DNA of 64,000 nucleotides from Micromonospora siamensis (GCF_900090305.1 NZ_LT607751.1:1612001-1676000), one strand, 5' to 3'; counted from the first letter of the stretch, positions 1 to 15,793 are shown. Numbers and translations are program-made. Notes: generated by a model not told the origin, from the sequence alone.

Positions 1-354
1 CAGCCAGCGGGCCGCGTCCGGCCGCTCCGCCAGCACGGAGGGGGCGATCTCCAGGCAGGTGAACGTGTCACCGCAGCCGTACGGGTGGGCCACGGCCATC
101 TCGTCGCCGGGTCGGGTGAGCGTGATCGAGGTGGCGTCGGCCAGCCCGGTGCGCCCGTTGAGCCACTTGCGGTACGCCCCGGAGCGGCCGAGCACGACCT
201 TGTGGCGGTCCTCGACGACCGTGGCCGTCCAGCCGTGGTCCTCGACGATGCACCGGGCCTGGAAGATCAACATCCCGGCCGGGTGCCCCAGCACCCGCCA
301 GCGGGCGGACGTGGTCTGTCGACGTGGATCGCTGCCGGTTCCCTCAGCGGGCAT
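1..354 (-). CDS. AraC-like regulator, N-terminal part (partial)
   Basis: The gene runs off the left edge; the 118 codons present start at an ATG behind an AGGGGGG ribosome-binding site. The visible protein reads like the N-terminal sensing domain of actinobacterial AraC-family regulators (a GHPAGMLIFQAR stretch, then a cysteine-containing HPYGCGDTFTCLEIAPS stretch). The C-terminal HTH that would prove this lies outside the window. It is divergent from mfd, with a 134 bp shared upstream region. The family call is from overall resemblance only; another cupin-like sensor protein is possible. Confidence 0.5.
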   Translation of the reverse strand, partial: MPAEGTGSDPRRQTTSARWRVLGHPAGMLIFQARCIVEDHGWTATVVEDRHKVVLGRSGAYRKWLNGRTGLADATSITLTRPGDEMAVAHPYGCGDTFTCLEIAPSVLAERPDAARWL

Positions 355-488
355 GGGTCCCCCCTGGGTGCTCGTCGCCGCCGCGGCGACCGATCGTTCC
401 CAGGAGAGATAGTGTCGACCGGAGGACCCCCCGTCCAGTCCCGGACGCGGGGTGATCGTCGTGCGTCCCCGCTGGAAGTGATGATCAC

Positions 489-4136
<3,648 letters not shown>

Positions 4137-4191
4137 GCGGTCGGGGTGGGCGGCGTCACAGCGGCGTGCCGGTCGTGAGAGAGTGACCGTC

Positions 4192-4911
4192 ATGCGTGCT
4201 CGCCGTCTTGTCGCCGTCGCCAGCGTGGCGGTCGGTCTCGTCGCCCTCTCCGGTTGCCGTACCGAGCCCGGTGTCGCCGCGTACGTCGGCGACCACCGGA
4301 TCACCGAGGATGCGGTCACCGGCATCCTCGACGAGCTGAAGGGCAAGCTGCCGACGCAAGAGCCCGCCCAGGCCCCCGCCGGGCAGGAGTCCGCCGCCCC
4401 GGCCGCCTCGCGGCTGCCGGCCCGTTCCCAGGTGGTCAGCACCCTGGTGCTGCTGGACGTCTGCAGGAAGGCCAGCGAGGAGAAGGGCTACCGCGCGCAG
4501 GGGCAGGTGCAGGCGCAGCAGGTCGCCCAGCAGTTCGGCCTGCCGGCCGACGCGGCGTACCCGCAGCGGGTCGCCGAGCTCTACACCTGCCTGTCCGGCG
4601 TGCCGGCCGGCGAGCCGGTGGCGCCCACCAAGGAGGAGCTGACCGACCTGGTGGCGGCCGGCAAGAAGGCCGGCGCGATCCCACCGGAGGTGACCGTGGA
4701 GCAGGCCGCCGGCCAGCTCGACGGCGACCAGCTGCGCAGCGCGCTGGCCACCCGCAAGACGCTCGCCGAGGCGGTCAGCGGGTACGACGTCACGGTCAAC
4801 CCCCGCTACCGCCCGCTGGCGTTCCCGGTGCTCAGCTTCTCCGGCGACGTGCCCGCGATCAGCGTGCCGCTGGGTGAGGCCGGCAACGACGCGGTGGTCG
4901 ACGCGGGTTGA
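4192..4911 (+). CDS. SurA-like secreted lipoprotein
   Basis: This is a 239-residue exported lipoprotein. Residues 1-22 form a lipoprotein signal peptide ending in a lipobox (LVALSGC), so Cys22 should be lipidated and the protein held on the outer face of the membrane. The following AYVGDHRITEDAVTGIL segment resembles the SurA N-terminal chaperone domain of parvulin-like folding factors; no peptidyl-prolyl isomerase domain is apparent. The ATG is chosen because it puts the signal peptide at the N-terminus; a GTG nine bases upstream is also possible. The stop overlaps the TTG start of mazG, so the two are probably co-translated. Confidence 0.75.
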   Translation: MRARRLVAVASVAVGLVALSGCRTEPGVAAYVGDHRITEDAVTGILDELKGKLPTQEPAQAPAGQESAAPAASRLPARSQVVSTLVLLDVCRKASEEKGYRAQGQVQAQQVAQQFGLPADAAYPQRVAELYTCLSGVPAGEPVAPTKEELTDLVAAGKKAGAIPPEVTVEQAAGQLDGDQLRSALATRKTLAEAVSGYDVTVNPRYRPLAFPVLSFSGDVPAISVPLGEAGNDAVVDAG

Positions 4912-5900
4912 GCGGCACCGCCCGGATCGTCCTGCTGGTCACCTCGCCCCGGCTCCCCGCCGGGCTGATGACGGCGGCCGCCTGGGACGTCGTACGCGCG
5001 TCGCCGGTGCTGGCGGGCGCGGAGAGCGAGCTGACCGCGGCCGTGCGCACGGCGGGCGTCGAGGTCACAGTGGTCGAAACCGGCGCGACGCAGGCGGTGC
5101 TGGACGCGGTGGCCGGGCACGGCACGGCGGTCTGGCTGGCCGGCCCGGGTGGCGACGAGTCGCTCGCCCGGGAGTTGGGGCTGCGGCTGGCCCGCGAGCC
5201 GGGTCTGGCCGAGCTGGAGCTGATGTACGGCTCGTGGGACCCGCCGGGGGCCCGGCTGCTCGACGCCGTCGAGGTGATGGACCGGCTGGCCTCCCCGGGC
5301 GGTGACCCGTGGAAGCTGGCGCAGACCCACCGCAGCCTGGCCGGCTTCCTGATCGAGGAGTGCTACGAGGCGTACGACGCGATCAGCGCCGACGACACCG
5401 ACGCGCTCCGCGAAGAACTGGGTGACGTGCTGCTCCAGGTGCTGCTGCACGCCCGGCTGGCGGAGAACCTGCCCGAGGGCGAACGCTGGACGGTGGACGA
5501 CGTGGCGGGCAGCCTGGTGGACAAGATGGTCCGCCGCAACCCGCACGTCTTCTCCGGGGCGCAGGCCGGCACGCTGGAGGAGATCGAGGCGAACTGGGAG
5601 CGGATCAAGCAGGCCGAGAAGGTCCGCAGGTCGGTGCTGGACGGCGTCGCGTTGAGCCAGCCGGCGCTGGCCCTGGCCGCGAAGGTGCTGGACCGGGCCG
5701 CCCGGGTCGGGCTGGCCGTCCCGCCGCCCCTGGCCGAGTCCCAGGTGGATCCCGAGGCGAGACTGGGCGCCGGCCTGCTGGCCACGGTGGCCGCCGCCCG
5801 ACAGGCCGGGATCGACCCCGAGGCGGCGCTGCGCCGGGCCACCCTCGGCTACGCCGAAGCCGTCCGCGCCGCCGAGCAGGAGCGGCCCGAAGATCGGTAG
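4908..5900 (+). CDS. mazG: Nucleoside triphosphate pyrophosphohydrolase MazG
   Basis: MazG hydrolyses (d)NTPs to monophosphate and pyrophosphate, cleaning the nucleotide pool. The metal-binding helices are visible as EECYEAYDAI near residue 150 and EELGDVLLQVLLHA near 169, followed by NPHVFSG and EANWERIKQAEK, all typical of MazG. At 330 residues it has an N-terminal extension of about 100 residues with a tetrapyrrole-methylase-like look, as in other actinobacterial MazG proteins. It starts at TTG, overlapping the previous stop by 4 nt. Its own stop codon lies inside the -10 box of the next gene. Confidence 0.93.
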   Translation: MSGTARIVLLVTSPRLPAGLMTAAAWDVVRASPVLAGAESELTAAVRTAGVEVTVVETGATQAVLDAVAGHGTAVWLAGPGGDESLARELGLRLAREPGLAELELMYGSWDPPGARLLDAVEVMDRLASPGGDPWKLAQTHRSLAGFLIEECYEAYDAISADDTDALREELGDVLLQVLLHARLAENLPEGERWTVDDVAGSLVDKMVRRNPHVFSGAQAGTLEEIEANWERIKQAEKVRRSVLDGVALSQPALALAAKVLDRAARVGLAVPPPLAESQVDPEARLGAGLLATVAAARQAGIDPEAALRRATLGYAEAVRAAEQERPEDR

Positions 5901-5903
5901 GGT
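5898..5903 (+). promoter_or_regulatory. -10 box of a leaderless promoter for the DUF885 gene
   Basis: TAGGGT lies six nucleotides before the ATG at 5910, where no Shine-Dalgarno sequence is present. Its first three bases are the mazG stop codon. This spacing is typical of leaderless actinobacterial transcripts. Confidence 0.45.
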
Positions 5904-5909
5904 CGGGGA

Positions 5910-7529
5910 ATGGAAGAGTTCGTGCCGCTCGCGGAGCGGATCGTCGAGGCCGTGCTGGAGAGCCGGCCGGGGCTGGCCACCTCCGTCGGCGACCACCGCT
6001 ACGACGACCGACTGCCGGACCTGTCCCCGGACGGCCTGGTCGCCGAGCGGGCCATGCTCCGCGACGCCGCCGACGCCCTCGCCGAGCTCGACCCCGACTC
6101 CCTCGACGTCGACCAGCGGGTGGACCACGCCCTGCTCAGCAGCCTGGTCGACCGCGGCCTGTTCGAGTCGACCGAGGTCCGCGCGCACGAGTGGGACCCG
6201 CTGCGACACAACCCCGGCCCGCTGCTGCACGCCCTGCTGGCCCGCCCGTTCGCCCCGGCCGAGGTCCGGCTGGAGAGCCTGGCCGGTCGACTGCGGGCCG
6301 TCCCGGACGCGCTGGCGATCGCCCGGTCGACGCTGCGCGACATGCCCCGGGTGCACGTCGAGACGGCCGTCGGCCAGTTCACCGGCACCGCCGCGCTGAT
6401 CCGGGACGAGGTGCCCGGGCTGCTGGCCGAGGCGCCCGCGCTGCACGGCACGGTCGAACCGGCCGCCACCGCCGCGATCGCCGCCCTGGACGAGTTCGTG
6501 GCCTGGCTGCGCGGCAGCCTGGCCGCCGACGCCGGCCCCGGGCGGGACCCCCGGCTGGGCCGCCGGCTCTGGGAGGCGCGGCTCTGGCACACCCTGGACA
6601 CCGAGCTGGGCGCCGCCGAGGTGCAGCGCCGCGCGTGGGCGAACCTGGAGCGGGTCACCGAGGAGATCCGCGCCGCCGCCGTCGAGCTGGTCGGTGGGCC
6701 GGCCGACGACGAGACCGTTCGCCGGGCGCTGGACCTGCTCGCCGCCGAGCACCCCGACGACCACACCATCGTGGACCTGGCGTCGGTGACGCTGGACGAG
6801 GCGGCCGACTTCGTCCGGGCGCACGACCTGGTCAGCCTGGTCGACGACCCGTGCGTGATCCAGGAGATGCCGGAGTTCGCCCGGGGCGTCGCGGTGGCGT
6901 ACTGCGACTCGCCGGGGCCGCTGGAGTCGGCGCCGCTGCCGACGTTCTACTGCATCGCGCCGACCCCGGCGGACTGGCCGGCGCACCGGGTGGAGTCGTT
7001 CTACCGGGAATACAACGACCACATGATCCGCAACCTGACCGTGCACGAGGCGATGCCCGGTCACTTCCTCCAGCTGGCCCACGCCCGCCGCCACGCCGGC
7101 GACACCCGGGTCCGGGCGCTGACCGAGTCCGGCGTCTTCATCGAGGGCTGGGCGGTCTACGCCGAGGAGCTGATGGTGGGCCTCGGCTTCGGCGGGCTGC
7201 CGGTGCGGTTGCAACAGCTCAAGATGCAACTGCGGATGACCATCAACGCGCTGCTCGACCAGCTCGTGCACTGCGACCAGATGGCCGAGGCGGACGCGAT
7301 GGCGTTGATGACCGAGCGGGGCTTCCAGGAGGAGGGCGAGGCGGCCGGCAAGTGGCGTCGGGCGTTGCTCACCTCGACGCAGCTCTCCACCTACTTCGTC
7401 GGGTACAGCGAGATGGCCGAGATCGGCGCCGCCCGCCCGGACGGGGTGTCGGCCCGGCAGTGGCACGACGCCATGCTGGCGCACGACTGCCCGCCGCCGC
7501 GCCACCTGCGCACCCTGCTCGGGATGTAG
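5910..7529 (+). CDS. DUF885 family metallopeptidase-like protein
   Basis: A 539-residue protein with the DUF885 signature HEAMPGHFLQLAHA (about residues 379-392) and EGWAVYAEEL (about 411). The HExxxxH-type arrangement and downstream glutamates suggest a zinc-dependent hydrolase, and the family is treated as peptidase-like. There is no signal peptide, so it is probably cytoplasmic. Its ATG is six bases behind a TAGGGT -10 box, giving it its own promoter downstream of mazG. It converges on nudC with only 9 bp between the stops. The substrate is unknown. Confidence 0.85.
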   Translation: MEEFVPLAERIVEAVLESRPGLATSVGDHRYDDRLPDLSPDGLVAERAMLRDAADALAELDPDSLDVDQRVDHALLSSLVDRGLFESTEVRAHEWDPLRHNPGPLLHALLARPFAPAEVRLESLAGRLRAVPDALAIARSTLRDMPRVHVETAVGQFTGTAALIRDEVPGLLAEAPALHGTVEPAATAAIAALDEFVAWLRGSLAADAGPGRDPRLGRRLWEARLWHTLDTELGAAEVQRRAWANLERVTEEIRAAAVELVGGPADDETVRRALDLLAAEHPDDHTIVDLASVTLDEAADFVRAHDLVSLVDDPCVIQEMPEFARGVAVAYCDSPGPLESAPLPTFYCIAPTPADWPAHRVESFYREYNDHMIRNLTVHEAMPGHFLQLAHARRHAGDTRVRALTESGVFIEGWAVYAEELMVGLGFGGLPVRLQQLKMQLRMTINALLDQLVHCDQMAEADAMALMTERGFQEEGEAAGKWRRALLTSTQLSTYFVGYSEMAEIGAARPDGVSARQWHDAMLAHDCPPPRHLRTLLGM

Positions 7530-7538
7530 CGAGGGGCG

Positions 7539-10636
<3,098 letters not shown>

Positions 10637-10668
10637 GGCCGGGCACGCTTCGGGGGAGGGGTGTGAGG

Positions 10669-11298
10669 ATGCCGCAGCGTCGCACACCGGGGGGCCAGCG
10701 TCCCGCCCGCCGGCCGGGTCAGCCCGGTCGGCCGGGCGCGGCCCGGATCCGGGTGCCGGCCCGCGAGGGCGGGGTCCGCGCCGAGCCGCGCGCCGCCGCC
10801 GGCCGCGCGCCCGGCGCGACCCGGGGCGCCGACGGCGTACGCCGTCCCGCCGCCGGCCGCCGTACCGCCGCGGGCGGCACGGTCCGGCGGCTCGCCGCAC
10901 CCCACCCCCGACGCTTCACCGGGCGCGCCACCGTGCTCTTCGCGGTGCTGATCGCGCTCGCCCTGGCGTACACCTATCCGGTCCGGGTCTATCTCGACCA
11001 GCAGACCGACATCGAGCGGATGGAGGCGGCGCAGGCCGCCCAGCGCGAGGAGATCGCCGAGCTGTCCGAGCGGGCGGCGAAGTGGCGGGACGACGAGTAC
11101 ATCAAGATCCAGGCCCGGGAGCGGTTCTTCATGGGCAAGCCCGGCGAGAAGATCGTGATCGTGCTGGACGACCCGGCCGGCGCGGCCCGGGACGCGGGCG
11201 CGGGCAAGCCGGCGGCCCGGCCGGCCGCCCCGGACACCTGGTACGACACCCTGTGGTCCAGCATCCGCGCGGCGAACGACGACCGCGCCGGCAAGTGA
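10669..11298 (+). CDS. FtsB/DivIC-family septum formation initiator
   Basis: A 209-residue bitopic membrane protein: an Arg/Pro/Ala-rich cytoplasmic N-terminus of about 85 residues, one transmembrane segment at 86-104, and an extracellular coiled coil at about 108-137 followed by the family's short conserved region (YIKIQARERFFMGKPGEK). FtsB/DivIC proteins bridge FtsL and FtsQ/DivIB in the divisome. Placement directly after eno supports the call. The ATG has a weak GTGAGG site. The long basic N-terminal tail is typical of actinobacterial members. Confidence 0.88.
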   Translation: MPQRRTPGGQRPARRPGQPGRPGAARIRVPAREGGVRAEPRAAAGRAPGATRGADGVRRPAAGRRTAAGGTVRRLAAPHPRRFTGRATVLFAVLIALALAYTYPVRVYLDQQTDIERMEAAQAAQREEIAELSERAAKWRDDEYIKIQARERFFMGKPGEKIVIVLDDPAGAARDAGAGKPAARPAAPDTWYDTLWSSIRAANDDRAGK

Positions 11299-11335
11299 CC
11301 GCGCACCACCCGCGCACCGACGAAAGATGGACATC

Positions 11336-11893
11336 GTGACTGTCGTACCCCCGCCGGAGCCGGCTGCGGACTCCGTGACCCCGCCGCGCCGGGAGCCGGC
11401 GACCGAGGCCGACCTGGCCGCGGTGGCCGCGCAGCTGGGCCGTACGCCCCGGGGCACCCGGGCCGTCGCCCACCGCTGCCCGTGCGGCCTGCCGGACGTG
11501 GTGGAGACGACGCCCCGGCTGGCCGACGGCACCCCGTTTCCGACGCTGTTCTACCTGACCTGCCCCCGGGCCACGGCGGCGTGCAGCCGGCTGGAGTCGG
11601 CGGGGTTGATGAAGGAGATGGCGGAGCGGCTGGCCGAGGACCCGGAGCTGGCCGCCCGCTACCGGGCCGCGCACGAGGACTACCTGGCCCGGCGGGACGC
11701 GATCGGCGAGGTGCCGGAGATCGCCGGGATCTCCGCCGGTGGGATGCCCGGCCGGGTGAAGTGCCTGCACGTGCACCTGGGGCACGCGCTGGGCGCCGGG
11801 CCGGGGGTGAACCCGTTCGGCGACGAGACGCTGGCGCTGGTGGAGAAGTGGTGGGCCGCGGGCCCGTGCGTGGACGTCCCGGCGGCGGAGTGA
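11336..11893 (+). CDS. DUF501 domain protein
   Basis: A 185-residue cytoplasmic protein of the actinobacterial DUF501 family, with a conserved HRCPCGLPDVVETTPRL segment, FPTLFYLTCPRATAACSRLES, and a C-terminal KCLHVHLGHALG...NPFGD segment. The several Cys and His residues could bind metal, but this has not been shown here. GTG at 11336 is preferred because AAAGATGG lies at good spacing; an ATG nine bases upstream is the alternative. DUF501 genes commonly sit between the FtsB-like gene and ppx. Function unknown. Confidence 0.85.
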   Translation: MTVVPPPEPAADSVTPPRREPATEADLAAVAAQLGRTPRGTRAVAHRCPCGLPDVVETTPRLADGTPFPTLFYLTCPRATAACSRLESAGLMKEMAERLAEDPELAARYRAAHEDYLARRDAIGEVPEIAGISAGGMPGRVKCLHVHLGHALGAGPGVNPFGDETLALVEKWWAAGPCVDVPAAE

Positions 11894-12399
11894 GCGCGGA
11901 TCCGGTGCTGGTCCGCCGGGCCCGTACCGGTGACGTGCGGGGCATCCGGCGGCTGGTCGACACGTACACCGACGACCGGCGGCTGCTCAGCAAGGCCACC
12001 GTCACCCTCTATGAGGACGTGCAGGAGTTCCGGGTGGCGGTGGACGCAGACGGGACGGTCGTCGGCTGCGGCGCGCTGCACGTGATGTGGGAGGACCTGG
12101 CCGAGATCCGGACGGTGGCGGTGGACCCGGCGTGCCGGGGTCGCCGGATCGGGCACCGGATCGTCGCCGAGCTGATCGACGCGGCCCGTGAGCTGGGCGT
12201 GGCCCGGATCTTCGTGCTCACCTTCGAGACCGACTTCTTCGCCTCGTTCGGCTTCCGGGCGATCGACGGGGCGCCGGTGCCGCAGCCGGTCTACGAGCAG
12301 CTGCTGCGCTCGTACGACGAGGGTGTGGCCGAGTTCCTGGACCTGGAACGGGTCAAGCCGAACACCCTGGGCAACACCCGGATGCTGCTGCGCCTGTGA
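11890..12399 (+). CDS. Amino-acid N-acetyltransferase (ArgA-like, GNAT)
   Basis: A 169-residue GNAT protein resembling the short actinobacterial N-acetylglutamate synthase that catalyses the first step of arginine biosynthesis. Seen in the sequence are an N-terminal VRRARTGDVRGI, the acetyl-CoA loop VDPACRGRRIGHRIV, and FVLTFETDFFASFGFRAID. It lacks the amino-acid-kinase domain of classical ArgA. The GTG start overlaps the DUF501 stop by 4 nt. It converges on the next gene with only 4 bp between stops. A different GNAT substrate cannot be excluded. Confidence 0.8.
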   Translation: MSADPVLVRRARTGDVRGIRRLVDTYTDDRRLLSKATVTLYEDVQEFRVAVDADGTVVGCGALHVMWEDLAEIRTVAVDPACRGRRIGHRIVAELIDAARELGVARIFVLTFETDFFASFGFRAIDGAPVPQPVYEQLLRSYDEGVAEFLDLERVKPNTLGNTRMLLRL

Positions 12400-12403
12400 C
12401 CCG

Positions 12404-13816
12404 TCAGGTGAGCAGCAGTTGGACCAGGACCAGCACGGCCACCAGGTCGGGGCCGCGGACGACCCGGCGGACCAGGTCGACCGGGATCATCGCGAACGGG
12501 GTGTCCACGATCGGGCCGTCGTAGCGCATGGGCGGCCGGGTCGCGCTGCGGTAGGCGGCCGCCACGATCCCGGCCAGCAGCAGCCCGTCGACCGGACCCA
12601 CCGTCGGTCGTACGACCGGGAGGGTCGCCGCGTACCAGACCAGCGCGCCGACGGCCGGCAGGACGACGTGCGCCAGCCGCAGCTCGGTGTCACTGCCACC
12701 CAGTGTGCGGCGCAGTCCGGCGGACCGGCTGATGGTGCGCAGGCCGCCGGTCAACCGGTCGACGGCGAGGTAGCCGAGCACCACCTGCCAGGAGCCGGCC
12801 GAGGCCGGTAGCGCCACCGCCGCGGCGTACATGGCCAGCAGCAGCGCCGCCCAGACCGGCAGCGCGCTGGGATGCCGACGCAGCCGGCGTGCCTCGGCCC
12901 GGACCAGCACGGCGAACCGCCCACCCCGGCGCAGCGGCCGGCCGGGTACCCGGCCGATCGCCCGCCACCGCCGGCTCTGCACCAGGTCCTCGATCATCGA
13001 CGGGTCGAGCAGGACGGCCGCGCTCGTGGCGGCCCCGGCGAACTGCCCGCCGCTGATCAGGGAGGCCCGGTCGACGCCGCCGAGCGCCCGGTACGCCCAC
13101 CGGACGGCCCACCCGGCGACCGGTACGCCGACCACGGCGACGGCGGCGGTGAGCGCCAGCGACAGCGGTGGGACCGGCCGGTCGAGGAGGTGGCCGGCGA
13201 CCACGAGCAGCGCGACCGCTCCGGCCGAGCCGAGCAGCACCCGGTCGACGAGCCGGGCCCAGCGTGGATCCCGGGGCGCCGCCTGGGCGACCACCGCTCC
13301 GGCGACGGCGAGGGTTCCGCAGGCCGCCCCGGCCAGCGCCGACCAGAGCAGGTCGATGGGCCGGTCCGGGCCTCCGGCGACGGCGGCGCCGAGCCCGAGC
13401 AGTCCCGCGCCGAGGGCCGTCGTGCCGGCCAGCGCGGCGGCCCGGGGCAGCAGCAGGGCCGCCCGGTCCACCGGCGCGCTGAACAGCCAGGACTGGGCGG
13501 CCGGCGTCACCAGCAGGGGGCCGGCTGCCCGGAGGAGCCGCCAGGCCAGCCCGGTCGCGGCGAGCGCCGCGGCGACGGCGATCCAGTACCGCTCGCCCGG
13601 GTCGCCCGGTGCGCCGGCCGGCGAGTCGAGGTAGCGACGGATCCCGGTCAGCGCGAACCACCCGTACATCGCCACGAAGAGGACGACGACGTAGACGTCG
13701 GTGAGCACGTCGCCGAGCGACGTGTCGTGGTGCCGGCGGCGGGCCCGGCGCAGCCGGGCCCGGACCTGCCCGGCGCGGGGGGCGGGGCTCGGGGGAGCGC
13801 TGGTGGTCGCGGCCAT
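12404..13816 (-). CDS. DUF6297-like multi-pass membrane protein (ABC permease)
   Basis: A 470-residue protein with about ten or more hydrophobic segments after a short basic N-terminus. It directly follows an ABC ATPase gene with a 1 nt gap, so it is very probably the membrane partner of that ATPase. It resembles the DUF6297 family of actinobacteria. No substrate can be read from the sequence; the single-ATPase, single-permease layout suits an exporter. Confidence 0.75.
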   Translation of the reverse strand: MAATTSAPPSPAPRAGQVRARLRRARRRHHDTSLGDVLTDVYVVVLFVAMYGWFALTGIRRYLDSPAGAPGDPGERYWIAVAAALAATGLAWRLLRAAGPLLVTPAAQSWLFSAPVDRAALLLPRAAALAGTTALGAGLLGLGAAVAGGPDRPIDLLWSALAGAACGTLAVAGAVVAQAAPRDPRWARLVDRVLLGSAGAVALLVVAGHLLDRPVPPLSLALTAAVAVVGVPVAGWAVRWAYRALGGVDRASLISGGQFAGAATSAAVLLDPSMIEDLVQSRRWRAIGRVPGRPLRRGGRFAVLVRAEARRLRRHPSALPVWAALLLAMYAAAVALPASAGSWQVVLGYLAVDRLTGGLRTISRSAGLRRTLGGSDTELRLAHVVLPAVGALVWYAATLPVVRPTVGPVDGLLLAGIVAAAYRSATRPPMRYDGPIVDTPFAMIPVDLVRRVVRGPDLVAVLVLVQLLLT

Positions 13817-13817
13817 C

Positions 13818-14435
13818 TCAGCCGCCGACCTCGATCCGGTCGTCGGCGACCTTGGCGATGAGGTCCGCGTCGTGCGAGGCCATCAGCACGGCCGTGCCGG
13901 CGGCCTTCTCCCGCAGCAGCCGGTCGGCCAGCCAGGCCCGGCCCCGGCCGTCGAGCCGCTGCTCGGGTTCGTCGAGCACCAGCAGGCGACGGGGGCGCAC
14001 GAAGCACGACGCCAGGGTGAGCCGCTGGCGTTGCCCGCTGGAGAGGGTCACCGGGAGCTGGTCGGCGACCCGTTCCAGGTCCAGCTCGGCCAGGATCTCG
14101 GCGACCGGTTGCGCCGTGCCGCCGTGGGCGTACGCGACGAGCTCCAGGTGCTCGGTGACCGAGAGGTCCGGGAAGAAGTCGATGTCGTCGAGAGCGGCCG
14201 CCAGCACGGCACGTACCTCGGGGTCGGTCTCGTGGCAGGGTTTCCCGTCGATCAGCACCTCGCCCTCGTCGGGCCGGTCGGACCCGACGACGCAGCGCAG
14301 GAGGGTCGTCTTCCCGGAGCCGTTGGGGCCGGCCACGACGGCGAGCCGCCCGGCGGCCAGGCCGAAGTGCACGTCGTCCAGGACGACCAGCTCGCCGAAG
14401 CGGCGGGTGAGGCCCCGCACGGTGAGGATGTCCAC
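13818..14435 (-). CDS. ABC transporter ATP-binding protein
   Basis: A 205-residue ABC ATPase with Walker A GPNGSGKT (residues 36-43), signature LSSGQ (131-135) and Walker B LLVLDEP (151-157). The GTG start gives a protein beginning DILTVRGLTRRFG, as usual for the family; another GTG lies nine bases upstream. It is upstream of, and nearly overlaps, the membrane protein at 12404-13816, with which it should form an exporter. Its upstream region is shared with ppx and contains the palindromic element at 14540-14660. Confidence 0.9.
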   Translation of the reverse strand: MDILTVRGLTRRFGELVVLDDVHFGLAAGRLAVVAGPNGSGKTTLLRCVVGSDRPDEGEVLIDGKPCHETDPEVRAVLAAALDDIDFFPDLSVTEHLELVAYAHGGTAQPVAEILAELDLERVADQLPVTLSSGQRQRLTLASCFVRPRRLLVLDEPEQRLDGRGRAWLADRLLREKAAGTAVLMASHDADLIAKVADDRIEVGG

Positions 14436-14539
14436 GGCGCCCACTCTCGCACGACGTCGCCAGGCTGACGCTGCTGCGCCGGTGAACCTCGCTGACCACG
14501 TTGTGCACACGTCTCACCGACCCCGACCCGTCCCCCACG

Positions 14540-14660
14540 CGCCTTTGCTCTGCTGCCATCCGCGCGACAGTCACCGACGGTGAGTGGGGCTCGTGCCAGG
14601 CAGGCAGGTGACGGTCCAGCTCACCGCCGGTGTTGCATCCGCGGCAGCAGAGCAAAGGCG
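14540..14660. repeat. 121 bp palindromic element with perfect 18 bp terminal arms
   Basis: The 413 bp between the divergent ABC ATPase and ppx genes contains no gene. Within it, CGCCTTTGCTCTGCTGCC at 14540-14557 is perfectly repeated in inverted orientation at 14643-14660. The 85 bp between the arms contain two more short palindromes, TCACCGACGGTGA and CACCGCCGGTG. The sequence could fold into a cruciform or multi-stem RNA. It has the build of a REP-like or miniature mobile element, but no target-site duplication or second copy is visible in this window. Confidence 0.6.
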
Positions 14661-14835
14661 GGTGGTGAACGGTCGGCCACCCAGCCGGTCGTCGCGTTGG
14701 GTGACATTCGCGGCCGTTGCGGTGGGTGATCGGCAACGGGTCGAGGGTCGACCGGGTGGGCGGCCCGGGCACCGTCCGCGAGGGGTGTCTCCGGCCCGCC
14801 AGGTCGTTCGGGAAGGCGTCGACGGCCGCCTGCCG

Positions 14836-14841
14836 TAGGGT
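14836..14841 (+). promoter_or_regulatory. -10 box of a leaderless ppx promoter
   Basis: TAGGGT sits seven nucleotides before the GTG of ppx, where no ribosome-binding site is present. The placement fits a leaderless transcript. Confidence 0.45.
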
Positions 14842-14848
14842 TGCTGCC

Positions 14849-15793
14849 GTGACGACGCGCGTGGCCGCCATCGACTGCGGGACCAACTCGATCCGACTGC
14901 TGGTCGCCGACCTGCCCGACCCGACCGCCGGACCGGAGGCGCCGCTGCGCGACCTGAGCCGCCGGATGGAGATCGTCCGGCTCGGCCAGGGCGTCGACCG
15001 GACCGGCCGGCTGGCCCCGGAGGCGATCGAGCGGACCCGGGTCGCGCTGGCCGACTACGCCACCGAGATCGAGAAGCTCGGCGCGGAACGGGTGCGGATG
15101 TGCGCCACCTCCGCCTCCCGGGACGCCTCCAACGCGGCGGACTTCCAGGCCATGGTGGAGCAGACCCTCGGCGTGCCGCCCGAGGTGGTCACCGGCGACG
15201 AGGAGGCGCGGCTCTCCTTCACCGGGGCGGTGCGCGGCCTGCCTGCCGACGCCCGGCCGCCGTACCTGGTGGTGGACATCGGGGGCGGCTCCACCGAGTT
15301 CGTGGTGGGCACCCGCGAGTCCGGGGTGGAGGCGGCGATCTCGATGGACATCGGCTGCGTCCGGATGACCGAACGGCACCTGCACGGCGACCCGCCGAAC
15401 CTGGACGAGGTCGCCGCGGCGCAGGCCGACATCGCGGTCGCGGTGGACCGCGCCCTGGCCGCCGTGCCGGGCCGGGAGGCCGCCACGCTGGTCGGGCTCG
15501 CCGGTTCGGTCACCACCGTCGTCGCGATCGCCCAGGGCCTGACCGGGTACGACCCGGAGCGCATCCACCACGCCCGGGTGTCATACGACCAGGTGGCCGA
15601 GGTGACCGCCGACCTGCTGGGCAGGACCCGCGAGCAGCGGCTGGCCATCCCGGTGATGCACCCGGGACGGGCGGACGTGATCGGGGCGGGTGCGCTGGTG
15701 CTGCGGGTGATCATGGAGCGGGCCGGGATGTCGTCGGTGGTCGCCTCCGAGCACGACATCCTCGACGGCATCGCCTGGAGCCTCCAGGGCTGA
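14849..15793 (+). CDS. Exopolyphosphatase, Ppx/GppA family
   Basis: A 314-residue phosphatase of the actin-like ATPase superfamily that removes terminal phosphate from polyphosphate or converts pppGpp to ppGpp. Phosphate-binding motifs are DCGTNSIRLL (residues 9-18) and DIGGGSTE (143-150); ETERM-like and C-terminal DILDGI segments are also present. The short, single-unit length is that of actinobacterial Ppx. The GTG start fits the leaderless -10 box. Its stop overlaps the next ATG by one base. Confidence 0.92.
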   Translation: MTTRVAAIDCGTNSIRLLVADLPDPTAGPEAPLRDLSRRMEIVRLGQGVDRTGRLAPEAIERTRVALADYATEIEKLGAERVRMCATSASRDASNAADFQAMVEQTLGVPPEVVTGDEEARLSFTGAVRGLPADARPPYLVVDIGGGSTEFVVGTRESGVEAAISMDIGCVRMTERHLHGDPPNLDEVAAAQADIAVAVDRALAAVPGREAATLVGLAGSVTTVVAIAQGLTGYDPERIHHARVSYDQVAEVTADLLGRTREQRLAIPVMHPGRADVIGAGALVLRVIMERAGMSSVVASEHDILDGIAWSLQG

